Shown here piece by piece: positions 52,907-61,338 of a stretch of DNA of 64,000 nucleotides. The notes under the pieces are model-generated. The model was not told the DNA's origin, made no database searches, and worked only from the letters and a program-made list of their open reading frames with translations. The stretch spans positions 62,001 to 126,000 of the forward strand of contig CBDFKV010000004.1 in NCBI GenBank assembly GCA_965249035.1, written 5' to 3'. The stretch comes from CBDFKV01 sp965249035. GTDB lineage: Bacteria > Pseudomonadota > Gammaproteobacteria > Arenicellales > Poriferihabitantaceae. Each line of letters starts with the position of its first letter. The first letter of the stretch is position 1. Both the position numbers and the translations under genes were made by a program.

Positions 52907-54238
52907 ATGCCGAAGTTCCACTTACTTGGCTTTTTGATGCTGCTGGTCGTTTCACTACGCGTTTTTGCTGAGCCCACTCTCAGCACGACCATCAGCCACG
53001 ATGCCATTAACCATTTTATGGCGGGGTATCCGATTTCACTTGACGCCGCCATCAGCGATGATACCGGCATCACGACTAGCCGCTGTTACTTCAAAACTTC
53101 AGCAGCTAGCGCCTACGTCTTTGTGCCGATGATTCGGGAAGTAGGTAATCAATTTCACTGCAACATCCCGGCACTGAATACGAATGTCGCCCAATTAGAG
53201 TATTTATTCCTGGTGGTGAACAGTGATCGGCAGGTGATCCGCTCCGCTGTTTACTCGGCACAGCAACAAACGGGCGGCTCCATTCCCAACTGGCAGTCTG
53301 GTTTAAGCGATAACCCCATTACCGTTTATAGCGAGCTGCAAGTAATCGACGCAGATTCGACACAGATCGCCAGCGCACAAATACAGTTTCAAACGATAAC
53401 AAACATCGCCGAGCGCCACGGGTTTCTGCTTGATATTTACCCCGCTGAACTGATACCAGCGGAACTCAATGCCGCCGAGGGCTATTTTGGTGGCTTCGCG
53501 CTAGACTCGATACTCCAGACGCCAGAGCCAGTGAAAGGCTTTGGCATTGGCCTAAAACCCTCTTCTTCGAGCAGGTCTACCCAACAGCCATCTACTCTAG
53601 ATTCCCAAGGCCGTATTTCGGTGGGTGGTAATGGCTGGAGAGGTTTTTTTCAAACCACTGGTTTCAATAACCGACGCTCTATTTCAGCCAGCGTGAATCA
53701 GTCCGGTAGCAGTGTGTCGATGGTGACGAGTAAATCGGGATTGGGACATTACCTTAGAGGATCAACCAACTCCAGAGGCGACATGCTGCTCTACGACCAA
53801 TACGATGGCGAAGACTGGACAACTCACCGCGGCCCCGCCACCGACACCCACATCGCCATTTATGACTACATCTGCCCGACTTGCTCACAGCTCAACGAAA
53901 TTAATATCTCTCGAACTTTACCGCCAATTGCGCCTACCGGCGTATCGGCCAGCGATGGCATTTACCTAAAGGAAATAGCGGTGAGTTGGTCAACTACCTC
54001 GGGTGCCAGTTCCTATGATCTTTACCGTTGCACCACCAGTTCAACCAGCAGTTGCTCCAAAATTGCCGACACCCATTCAACCTATTTTGATGATCAAAGT
54101 GCGGTGCTTAATTCGGTCTACTATTACCGTGTAATCGCCTGCAATAAAGTAGGTTGTAGTGGCTATAGTAGCTCCGATTCTGGGTATCTAAAGTCGGTCA
54201 CGATTGCGCCGATTTTGTATTTGCTACTACTGGGATAA
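52907..54238 (+). CDS. Exported FN3-domain protein of unknown function
   Basis: A 443-residue protein with a signal peptide (about 1-22) and a C-terminal fibronectin type III domain (about 343-432; SWSTTSGASSYDLYRC and YYYRVIACNKVGCSGY). The middle part has no recognised domain. It ends in VTIAPILYLLLLG, a short hydrophobic tail like that of the phosphodiesterase at 38.0 kb. Probably surface or periplasmic. It is divergent from the DODA gene. Confidence 0.72.
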   Translation: MPKFHLLGFLMLLVVSLRVFAEPTLSTTISHDAINHFMAGYPISLDAAISDDTGITTSRCYFKTSAASAYVFVPMIREVGNQFHCNIPALNTNVAQLEYLFLVVNSDRQVIRSAVYSAQQQTGGSIPNWQSGLSDNPITVYSELQVIDADSTQIASAQIQFQTITNIAERHGFLLDIYPAELIPAELNAAEGYFGGFALDSILQTPEPVKGFGIGLKPSSSSRSTQQPSTLDSQGRISVGGNGWRGFFQTTGFNNRRSISASVNQSGSSVSMVTSKSGLGHYLRGSTNSRGDMLLYDQYDGEDWTTHRGPATDTHIAIYDYICPTCSQLNEINISRTLPPIAPTGVSASDGIYLKEIAVSWSTTSGASSYDLYRCTTSSTSSCSKIADTHSTYFDDQSAVLNSVYYYRVIACNKVGCSGYSSSDSGYLKSVTIAPILYLLLLG

Positions 54239-54257
54239 ATAAGGCTCGAACACGCGT

Positions 54258-55835
54258 TTATTGCAAACCCATTGGCTGGTCCATAAAAATCCTAGCGTCC
54301 ATGGTTTTCAAGCTGTCATCAATGATCGGTTTAAAAGCCATGAGCGATAAAACGTCTTTTTCCAAATCTGTGCCCCGAGCAATTTCTGTCAGTTTTAAGC
54401 CCTTTTCAGTTAGCTCAAACACACAGCGCTCGGTGACATACAGCACGCTTTGGCCGTTGCTGGCAGCGTATTCGCCGCTAAATGTACGGTGCTCCACTTC
54501 TTTTATAAATTTCTGCTGATTGCCTTCGGCAATAATTTGCAACCCATCACTACCAATTTCCAACTCGGTGTGAACCCCGAAAGAACCCACAAACACCAAG
54601 CGTTTAGCGCGCTGAGAAATGTTGATAAAACCACCCGCGCCAGCAAGCTTGGGGCCAAATTTGCTGACATTAACGTTACCCAATTGATCGACTTGGGCCA
54701 TACCGAGGAAGGCGATATCCAGCCCACCACCATCATAAAAATCAAATTGCGAAGGCTGATCAATGATCGCGTGGGTATTAACCGCCGCACCGAAATTCAA
54801 GCCGCTGGCGGGAATGCCGCCGACCACACCCGGCTCTGCAGTTAAGGTAAGCGAGTTTAACAATTGCTCTTCATGAGCAACGCTGGCGACCCCTTCGGGC
54901 ATGCCAATGCCGAGATTGACTACATCACCGGTGCGTAATTCCATCGCCGCGCGCCGTGCGATTAGCTTACGGACATTCAGTAGCAATATTTCAATAGCTT
55001 GCGCAGACACCCGAACTTCACCACTAAACGCCGGATTATAGGGCTGGGCGAAGGTTTGCCAATGGTGTTCTGGCTTCGCTATCACCACACAATCAACCAT
55101 CACGCTCGGAATTTTCACGTCACGCGGCGATAAGGAGTCACGCGTTACCACCCGCTCTACCTGCACAATTACGGTGCCGCCATTGTTGTGAACCGCAGTC
55201 GCAATCGCCAAGGCTTCCAAAGTTAAGGCTTCTCGCTCCATGGTGATATTGCCGACTTCATCGGCAGTGGTACCGCGCAGCAACGCCACGTCGATATCAA
55301 ATCGCGGGTAAAACAGCACCTCTTCGCCCCTGATCGTCATCAGTTCGACCAAATCTTGCGTGGTTCGGGTATTGATCTTACCGCCGCCATGGCGTGGATC
55401 AACGAAAGTATCCATTCCCACTGTGGTCAACATCCCCGGCTTTTTGGCCGCGCTATCGCGAAATAAATGCGAGATGCAGCCTTGGGGTAAATTGTAGGCT
55501 TCGATTTTATTGTCAATCGCGAGCTTTTGCAGGCGCGGCACCAAGCCCCAATGTCCGCCAACCACCCTTTTTAGTAGCCCTTCGTAGCCAAAGTGGTCAA
55601 CGCCTTTACCCTTACCATCGCCTTGGCCAGCAGCATAAATCAGGGTCAAATCACGCGGGCTTTGGGTTGCCAGAAAACGCTCTTCCAGCGCAATCGCCAA
55701 CCCTTCCGCAAACCCAATACCCACAAACCCGCCCGTGGCTATCGTATCACCGTCTTTGACCCGCGCCAGCGCCGCCTCGGCACTCATAATTTTATCTGGC
55801 GGAAATGACTTTTTATTGGTCTGTGTGTCGCTCAT
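54258..55835 (-). CDS. Acyl-CoA:acetate/propionate CoA-transferase (YdiF/Pct type)
   Basis: A 525-residue enzyme in which the alpha and beta halves of family I CoA-transferases are fused. The alpha half starts MSAEAALARVKDGDTIATGGF, the beta half carries the catalytic glutamate in NLGIGMPEGVASVAHEEQ (near 318) and the GAGGFINISQ loop. It swaps CoA between acetyl- or propionyl-CoA and another carboxylate. Its ATG abuts a large perfect inverted repeat, leaving no obvious ribosome site, so Met17 could be the real start. An HPD remnant lies just upstream. Confidence 0.93.
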   Translation of the reverse strand: MSDTQTNKKSFPPDKIMSAEAALARVKDGDTIATGGFVGIGFAEGLAIALEERFLATQSPRDLTLIYAAGQGDGKGKGVDHFGYEGLLKRVVGGHWGLVPRLQKLAIDNKIEAYNLPQGCISHLFRDSAAKKPGMLTTVGMDTFVDPRHGGGKINTRTTQDLVELMTIRGEEVLFYPRFDIDVALLRGTTADEVGNITMEREALTLEALAIATAVHNNGGTVIVQVERVVTRDSLSPRDVKIPSVMVDCVVIAKPEHHWQTFAQPYNPAFSGEVRVSAQAIEILLLNVRKLIARRAAMELRTGDVVNLGIGMPEGVASVAHEEQLLNSLTLTAEPGVVGGIPASGLNFGAAVNTHAIIDQPSQFDFYDGGGLDIAFLGMAQVDQLGNVNVSKFGPKLAGAGGFINISQRAKRLVFVGSFGVHTELEIGSDGLQIIAEGNQQKFIKEVEHRTFSGEYAASNGQSVLYVTERCVFELTEKGLKLTEIARGTDLEKDVLSLMAFKPIIDDSLKTMDARIFMDQPMGLQ

Positions 55836-55836
55836 A

Positions 55837-55877
55837 AAAACGGGCTAGTAGTGGCAAGCCACATTCTAGCCCGTTTT
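55837..55877 (-). terminator. Perfect 12-bp inverted repeat touching the CoA-transferase start
   Basis: Arms AAAACGGGCTAG (55837-55848) and CTAGCCCGTTTT (55866-55877) enclose an inner GTGGC-AA-GCCAC hairpin. The T-rich end on the minus strand runs into the CoA-transferase ATG. It looks like the terminator of the upstream HPD gene that has been left directly against the next gene, or an attenuator. Confidence 0.85.
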
Positions 55878-55910
55878 GTAGGCTAGCTCTAGTGCGCCTA
55901 CAGGCACCGC

Positions 55911-56156
55911 TTAAGCGGTTTTCAATACGTCACGGAGAATCTGATCCAGCTCAATCGAATCAAATAAGGCCTGAAAATTGCCTTCACCAAAGCCTTCATT
56001 GCCTTGGCGTTGAATGATTTCAAAAATTGGCCCAACGTCCGCTGCAACGATTTCAGCGCTCTTGGCTGTGAGTTGGCGCATCGCGTCGGCCGCATCCTTC
56101 ACTCGAAATGAGATCGAATTTGTGCTGGAGCCATGCCGGGTAGCAAATGGCGGCAT
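55911..56156 (-). pseudogene. 4-Hydroxyphenylpyruvate dioxygenase remnant with internal deletion
   Basis: An 81-residue frame. Residues about 1-38 (FATRHGSSTNSISFRVKDAADAMRQ) match the first VOC domain of HPD, near residue 75-110 of the full protein. Residues about 42-81 (GPIFEIIQRQGNEGFGEGNFQALFDSIELDQILRDVL) are the HPD C terminus including the iron-ligand glutamate. Some 250 central residues are gone and the N terminus is broken. It cannot be active. HPD converts 4-hydroxyphenylpyruvate to homogentisate. Confidence 0.85.
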
Positions 56157-56236
56157 AGTCCTTGGCAGCTGAGGACGACATCTTTATAACAGCCCATACA
56201 TCCCCAAACTTTTTGCTGCTGTGTCTGGGCTAAGGT

Positions 56237-57001
56237 TTAGGGTTCAGGCAGGTAGGGCACCAAGGCTTGAAACCAACGTACTGCCATTTTTTCTTCACCC
56301 CTAAGATTCGGGTGTACGCCGTCAAAAGAGTCTGTTTCGGGCTGGAAGCCTAGCGTGTGATCTACCAATATCACGCGCGAGTCGGGTTGGTCCTTTTCTG
56401 CTACAACGGTATGAATGCGTTCGTTTAGCTGGGCAACGCGTTCACCTCGTGCGGGGTTTTGTGGTTCATGAACGGGTAGCAGTTTCGCCAGGAAAATCAG
56501 GATGGTCGGGTTCGCTTGTCGAAAAATATCAATAATGCGCTGCAATTCATTGAGCGTAGATTCGACCGGCTGATTCTGGAAGGCATCATTAGTCCCAATA
56601 TGAATCAGCGCGATATCCGGTGTGTTGGCCGTCAGCCAATGGCTTAAGTTTCCGCTGCCGCGACAACCATTCTTTTTGCCATTGATAATTTCATCGGCGC
56701 GCCAGGCCCAATGACCTTCGTGATCAGCATCAAAATCTGAATGAGCAGGTTTGCCGCAATTAAAGGTATTGCTCATGCTGCCGACAAAGTCGACCTCATA
56801 ACCGGCACCGACGAGCTGTTGATATAAAAAACGCCGGTAGGAATCATGTCCGCTCGCTGGCGCGTAGTCATTGCCAACACCTTGGGTAATCGAATCACCC
56901 AGCGGCATAATTTTAATCGGTGCATCGGCTTCGGCGCTGCAGAGGGGGCTTAGCAGGACAAAGACTAGGCTAATAAGGCCGATGAGTAGTTGGGTTTGCA
57001 T
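56237..57001 (-). CDS. Exported SGNH/GDSL hydrolase
   Basis: About 254 residues from the ATG at 57001, directly before a signal peptide (LLIGLISLVFVLLSPLCSAEA). The GDSL block is MPLGDSITQG (serine nucleophile), block III GTND, and the catalytic DGVHPN near the C terminus. Members are esterases, lipases or carbohydrate deacetylases. The substrate is unknown. A longer start 17 codons upstream lacks a signal-like basic start. Confidence 0.9.
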   Translation of the reverse strand: MQTQLLIGLISLVFVLLSPLCSAEADAPIKIMPLGDSITQGVGNDYAPASGHDSYRRFLYQQLVGAGYEVDFVGSMSNTFNCGKPAHSDFDADHEGHWAWRADEIINGKKNGCRGSGNLSHWLTANTPDIALIHIGTNDAFQNQPVESTLNELQRIIDIFRQANPTILIFLAKLLPVHEPQNPARGERVAQLNERIHTVVAEKDQPDSRVILVDHTLGFQPETDSFDGVHPNLRGEEKMAVRWFQALVPYLPEP

Positions 57002-57130
57002 GCTCGACTGGGGTATAACGGGCTCATTAGTAATGTAGCCATATATTATCATGGCGAATTGGCTCTATGATTCAGGCTTGTTTAGGGTTGCTGGCGCTAC
57101 ACTCCGGCTTTGAAATCAACCAAGCTCACC

Positions 57131-59218
57131 ATGAACACGATGACTTTGCCCTCAATCGAGCCCAGTAAGCTGATTGTCCATCTGGCGCTTGCGCTGGGTG
57201 GTTCGATGTTGGTGCTTGCCGGACTATTTTATGCCAGCTCGCAGGCGGGGCATGACATCAATCCAGCCCGCTTGATGGAGCTGATCAAGTCGAGTTCAAT
57301 CGGGTTTTTTCTGCTTTACGTGGTCACGATGGTGATTGGGCTGGTTTTCCGCGCCTGGCGTTATCTTGTGTTGCTGCGGGCGACCGGTGATAAAAATATT
57401 CCCAGTGCCAAAGACATGACGCTGATTACCGCTGTCAGGAATATGACGGTAGATTTATTGCCCGCTCGTCTGGGAGAGCTAGTGTTTGTCGCTTTGCTGC
57501 GCCGACAGGCGGGAACCGAGGTGAGTTCCGGTCTATCGACGCTGCTGTTCGCCACCTTACTAGACGTGCTGATTTTGGCACCGTTTACGATCGCGATCGG
57601 CTTGATGGTAGGGTTCCCGACTAAACAACCCTATCTATTAGCCCTGATCGCACTATTTGTGGTTGTTGCATTCGTAGTTGGGGTCAAATTCATACTCCCG
57701 CATTTCACCGTCTTGTTTGAGCGCTGGGCCGGGCATCGCAATCGCTTGATCAGCGGCACGTTCAAGTTTGTGCTGTCCATCGATCAAGCGGTGCAATCAA
57801 CCCTGCGGGCAGGGATATTTACTCAAGTCATTGGCCTGACAGCGGTTATTCGTTTTATGAAATACGCTGGCTTGCTCTGTTTATTTTACGGCTTAACCCA
57901 AACCAATTTCCCACAAATGGCCCAGATGGGTGCACTCAAAGTGTTGGGTGCCTTGATCGCTTCTGAAATGACGGCCTCATTGCCGATGCCTGCATTAATG
58001 AGCTTTGGAACTTGGGAATTGGGCGGCATGACGCTGCTCGCCTTTTTTGGCGCTATGCCGCAAAACGCCTTGCTGACCATGCTGAGCTTACATATTCAGA
58101 CCCAAGCGCTGGATTATGGGATTGGGATTGCCGCATTTGCAGCGCTGTTGTTGCTAGCCAAGCGGGTACGAACGGGTGTCAATACAGGAACCAAAGCCGT
58201 GCCTAAACGCGCCATGCTCTATGGCTTCGGGTTTTTACTGATTGCGGCGGTGTTAAGTTGGTTTGGTATCAAAGAGTCGCAGGTCAAAAATGCCGAATTT
58301 GCGACTCAACAGGCAGGTGAGTTTATCCGCCCAACGGATTCGCCCGCACCCGCTTGGTTAAACGATGTCAATGGGCATATCGTCTGGAGTTCAAACCGGT
58401 CGGGTAATCACGATATATGGATGATGAGCTTGCCAGATATGCGTATTCGGCAATTGACCACGGACCCACACACCGAGAATTTCGCTCGATTATCACCTGA
58501 TGGCAGCAAGGTGGTGTTCGCCCGCTCTCATCAGGAGTGGCAATCAATGCGCGATAAAAAGCCATGGGACGTGTGGATGCTGGACATTACAACCGGCGAT
58601 GAGCGGCTCATTGCCAAAAACGGCATTTCGCCTTCTTGGTCGCCTGATGGCCGCTTCATTTTATTCCAGCGTGATCCAGCCCAGATTATGGTGACCAATC
58701 TCGAGACGGGTAAGGAGCAACTGTTTTATGAAAGTGGCAAGGACCCATTCATGAAATCACGCGTTAATCTCAGCACACCGACGATGGGCGAGGGGTTACG
58801 GATGGCGTTCACTTTTCGTAATAACGGCCAGCCCACCAATATTATCCGCGATGAGGTGGGGAAATTTCATGTTGTGCACCGTGATTCTTGTCAGGCCCAG
58901 TGGGTGCCCTCTGGTGAGTATGTGACGTATATACAAAAAGGCGGCAAGCAGATCAACCAGCTCATGCGCTACGACCCCAAGACTCAAGAAAAAACAACCT
59001 TGTTGGATTTGCCGGGTGAGTTTAGCCATGAGTATTTCGCGCGTTTTTCAGATGACGAGCGCTACGTCGTGTTTGCGGCGTCGAGTGGTGGCCATGAACA
59101 TGATCTCGCTGATTACGAAATCTTCCTCTGGCCCATGGGTGAGCCAGCAGAGCAAGCAACGCGCTTGACCTTTAACTCCGGCAATGACAGTTGGCCAGAT
59201 ATTTGGCTTAAACAATAG
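57131..59218 (+). CDS. Fusion of LPG-synthase-type membrane domain and TolB-like propeller
   Basis: About 695 residues from the ATG at 57131; a TTG at 57110 is possible. Residues about 10-350 form the multi-helix domain of lysylphosphatidylglycerol synthase/UPF0104 proteins (PARLGELVFVALLRRQAG, STLLFATLLDVL). From about 390 to the end is a WD40-like TolB/PD40 propeller (IVWSSNRSGNHDIWMMSL, LSPDGSKVVFAR, PSWSPDGRFILF). I know no standard protein with this pairing. A role in lipid export or envelope stress is inference. Confidence 0.85.
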   Translation: MNTMTLPSIEPSKLIVHLALALGGSMLVLAGLFYASSQAGHDINPARLMELIKSSSIGFFLLYVVTMVIGLVFRAWRYLVLLRATGDKNIPSAKDMTLITAVRNMTVDLLPARLGELVFVALLRRQAGTEVSSGLSTLLFATLLDVLILAPFTIAIGLMVGFPTKQPYLLALIALFVVVAFVVGVKFILPHFTVLFERWAGHRNRLISGTFKFVLSIDQAVQSTLRAGIFTQVIGLTAVIRFMKYAGLLCLFYGLTQTNFPQMAQMGALKVLGALIASEMTASLPMPALMSFGTWELGGMTLLAFFGAMPQNALLTMLSLHIQTQALDYGIGIAAFAALLLLAKRVRTGVNTGTKAVPKRAMLYGFGFLLIAAVLSWFGIKESQVKNAEFATQQAGEFIRPTDSPAPAWLNDVNGHIVWSSNRSGNHDIWMMSLPDMRIRQLTTDPHTENFARLSPDGSKVVFARSHQEWQSMRDKKPWDVWMLDITTGDERLIAKNGISPSWSPDGRFILFQRDPAQIMVTNLETGKEQLFYESGKDPFMKSRVNLSTPTMGEGLRMAFTFRNNGQPTNIIRDEVGKFHVVHRDSCQAQWVPSGEYVTYIQKGGKQINQLMRYDPKTQEKTTLLDLPGEFSHEYFARFSDDERYVVFAASSGGHEHDLADYEIFLWPMGEPAEQATRLTFNSGNDSWPDIWLKQ

Positions 59219-59804
59219 TGAATCGTTAGTTCACAGTGCTACAGCGCATGTAGGTGAGTTATAAAGCTGCATGCTAAACCAGGGGATGTTTAGACGAAGG
59301 CTGAGGGAAAAATAGGTTTCAATGAAGTCTGGGTATGACTGTTGTATACTCAGACTGTGTGAAAACTCCAATTCTGAAATCGCCTAGAGTACGATTGAAA
59401 TTGGGCTTAGGAAGAATTCGAGTACTGCCTGATTGACTATACTGGTCTTAGGCACTGAATGTTATTGATCAACTATTTCAGAAGCTTAAAACTCGACTCA
59501 AGGGCTCACTTATTAGTTTTCACACAGCCTGTACTCTAAAGAGACATTCGAACAGTTAATTGAGATACGATTTGGGCATTCGGAGGTTTTGGCATATTAC
59601 TCGCTGCAAGCAATGATCAACGCCCGTAGCATGAATTAATGCTGATGTCCCCCGAACTCTACTAGAAGAAATTGCCGCGCTAGCCCCGATTGAAGCGCCT
59701 AAGAAACGCGGCCCATATAAAAGGAAAGCATAAGGTTGACAATTTAAACCACATATTAAATGTGTTATTATGTCGTTTATGTTAATAGTCTAAGGGATAA
59801 GAAA
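59219..59804. other. Non-coding stretch with MITE and decayed reading frames
   Basis: 586 bp between the fusion gene and the 50-residue protein. It holds the 181-bp MITE and, after it, coding scraps. One open stretch (about 59545-59640) translates as ETFEQLIEIRFGHSEVLAYYSL... and stops; a second frame continues as LLEEIAALAPIEAPKKRGPYKRKA to a TAA at 59731-59733. Together they look like the end of one lost gene with a 1-bp frameshift; I cannot name the family. Confidence 0.6.
59351..59531. mobile_element. MITE-like element, 17-bp inverted ends, 4-bp TSD
   Basis: The left end CAGACTGTGTGAAAACT and the right end's complement CAGGCTGTGTGAAAACT differ at one base. The element is 181 bp, has no full gene and is flanked by direct repeats TACT (59347-59350 and 59532-59535). 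This is the mark of a non-autonomous transposon moved by a transposase elsewhere. Confidence 0.8.
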
Positions 59805-59957
59805 ATGGTTAAAGTAGCTCCGTTCCACTCAAAATTACCTGGTACACGCGTCTATCACGACAACAATAAATGTACCGAAGGAAATAATATTGAGCGCCAT
59901 AATCGCGTTTCAGGCACTGGCGGCAAGCCAAAATGCGAGCATTGTAAACGTCTCTAA
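59805..59957 (+). CDS. Small conserved cassette-type protein with CxxC
   Basis: A 50-residue protein from the ATG at 59805, preceded by TAAGGG. It ends in GGKPKCEHCKRL, a CxxC-type zinc knuckle, and has YHDNNKCTEGNNIE in the middle. I recall similar short proteins in several proteobacteria, often in mobile cassettes. A TTGACA hexamer lies about 64 bp upstream without a good -10. Its TAA and the stop of the convergent neighbour share the bases CTAA. Confidence 0.72.
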   Translation: MVKVAPFHSKLPGTRVYHDNNKCTEGNNIERHNRVSGTGGKPKCEHCKRL

Positions 59958-60283
59958 GTAGCGCTGCCTATGGTGCGGAAAACCATCTCCCACCACGGGC
60001 CTTCTAATTGATTATCAGAAACACTGTAGTAGCGCCTTAAATTTGTGACAGGCATGCCGTACATTGTAGCCACAGAAAACGCTCTATATCCTTCGTAAGA
60101 TTCCCCGAAAAATCGAATCGTCGGCTCAGGGAAAACATGCCCATTACCCCCCTCGCACGATTCAAATGTTTCTATACCCTCTGATCTAAGAAGTAGCACG
60201 TATTCACGTATACCAGCATCGAGCGGCATATCTAAAACAGGCTCATATTCAGATAAGTTAAATTTTTCTTTCGGTCTCATCAT
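59954..60283 (-). CDS. Conserved hypothetical protein
   Basis: A 109-residue soluble protein with the pattern YVLLLRSEGIETFESCEGGNGHVFPEPTIRFFG, a signature of a small uncharacterised family common in gene cassettes and phage-like islands. No catalytic motif is evident apart from SCEGG-G-H. It converges tail-to-tail with the 50-residue gene, overlapping by four bases. Confidence 0.75.
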   Translation of the reverse strand: MMRPKEKFNLSEYEPVLDMPLDAGIREYVLLLRSEGIETFESCEGGNGHVFPEPTIRFFGESYEGYRAFSVATMYGMPVTNLRRYYSVSDNQLEGPWWEMVFRTIGSAT

Positions 60284-60409
60284 CTAAGATTAATATTTTC
60301 AAACTGAGCCACTACCCATATCATGGTAGCCTTGACCTTTAAGTTATGTAATTGACGAGTTTTGCGTCAGTTGGGCGTCAAACCATTATTAAATGTTAGG
60401 GTTGAACCC

Positions 60410-60835
60410 GTGAATGGACACAAGAATTGTCACAAATTAATACTTACAGTAATCATTGGATTGTGCCTCTCATCAACGGCGCACTCGACCGTGGGAGATA
60501 CAGGAAGTTATGTTTCACGCCAAGGAAGTGACGGTCAAAAGTTGATAAAGGCGTGGATTCATTTAAAGAAAACTGGAGAGCATTTTCTCTCAATCCTCGT
60601 TGATGCTAGTGGCGCTATAGTAAGCGTGTGCTCCGAATCCTACCTAGATCCTGGTGGAGTTCTGATCTCCCCAGAGGGAGCAACGGACGAAGTTACAACC
60701 ATGGCGATAGAGCTACTGAAAAGAAAAGGCCACGGACGTGAACGAACCAACTTCTGGAAAGAAAAGGCGGGTCAGGTATTAGAGCATGAAATAGAGGCAG
60801 GGGAATTCCCGCCAAGCTGCAAGAATTCGCAATAA
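60410..60835 (+). CDS. Exported hypothetical protein in cassette-like island
   Basis: About 141 residues from a GTG at 60410 with AGGGTTG about 9 bases upstream; the frame opens earlier but the codons before are unlikely to be used. A signal peptide (about 9-27, ending AHS) is followed by a small domain with two cysteines (VCSESY and PPSCKNS). I do not recognise it. It is followed at once by an attC-like sequence. Confidence 0.65.
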   Translation: MNGHKNCHKLILTVIIGLCLSSTAHSTVGDTGSYVSRQGSDGQKLIKAWIHLKKTGEHFLSILVDASGAIVSVCSESYLDPGGVLISPEGATDEVTTMAIELLKRKGHGRERTNFWKEKAGQVLEHEIEAGEFPPSCKNSQ

Positions 60836-60837
60836 AC

Positions 60838-60912
60838 GCATCTAGCAATTCGTTGAACATGGATTTACAAACTATCGTGCGCTTTGACAGTCAGTTAATA
60901 CAGCGTTATTGA
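60838..60912 (+). repeat. Possible attC-like sequence after the exported gene
   Basis: TCTAGCAATTCGTTGAAC at 60842-60859 resembles the 5' end of attC sites such as that of aadA, and GCGTTATTGAC follows about 50 bp on as a possible R' end. The match is imperfect and the inner arms do not pair well, so this is a weak call that depends on the cassette context. Confidence 0.35.
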
Positions 60913-61006
60913 CTGACCGAAAAGGGCAACCAACCGCCCGTTGAGCTTGACTTTTCAAACAGGCAAAAAGATACTCAAAGCCGCCATTTTTCGGATGTCA
61001 GTTGAC
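60909..61006 (+). repeat. Cassette-type repeat copy A (attC-like)
   Basis: Copy A of a roughly 65-bp repeat (core 60915-60980) with GAAAAGGGCAAC, CCGCC and CTTTTCAA blocks shared with copy B. The outer ends TTGACTGAC (60909) and GTCAGTTGA (60997) are partly complementary, and GAAAAG/CTTTTC form an inner inverted pair. This is the layout of an integron attC site. Confidence 0.6.
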
Positions 61007-61330
61007 TAAGGAGAGTTCAATGCAAACTGGAACATACGTGTTCTTTGCTTTTCTAGTTGGTGTTATTTCATCGATCTATATGCCGATGAATGCCACGGTA
61101 GGGAAACATCTAGGCTCGCCTTTAACGGCAAGTATTTCATTCTATTTTGTTGCTTTTCTTACGTCAGTTGTTCTTTTTGCATTTTTTGGCGAACACGATA
61201 CTATTTATAAATTTAAATCTGTGCCACCGTATTTGTTTTTAACCGGTGTTGCTAGTGCGCTCATTGTACTTAGTATTACGTTCCTAATACCGATCTTAGG
61301 GGTAAGGAAATTGACAGTACTAACAATAGC

Positions 61331-61338
61331 TGGCTCTG
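61331..61338. repeat. IS target-site duplication, left copy
   Basis: TGGCTCTG, identical to 62377-62384; 8 bp is the IS1595-family length. Confidence 0.9.

Noticed and set aside
55905..55918. ACCGCTTAAGCGGT palindrome at the HPD stop
   Set aside because: No loop length and no T-run in the reading direction; too weak to call a terminator.
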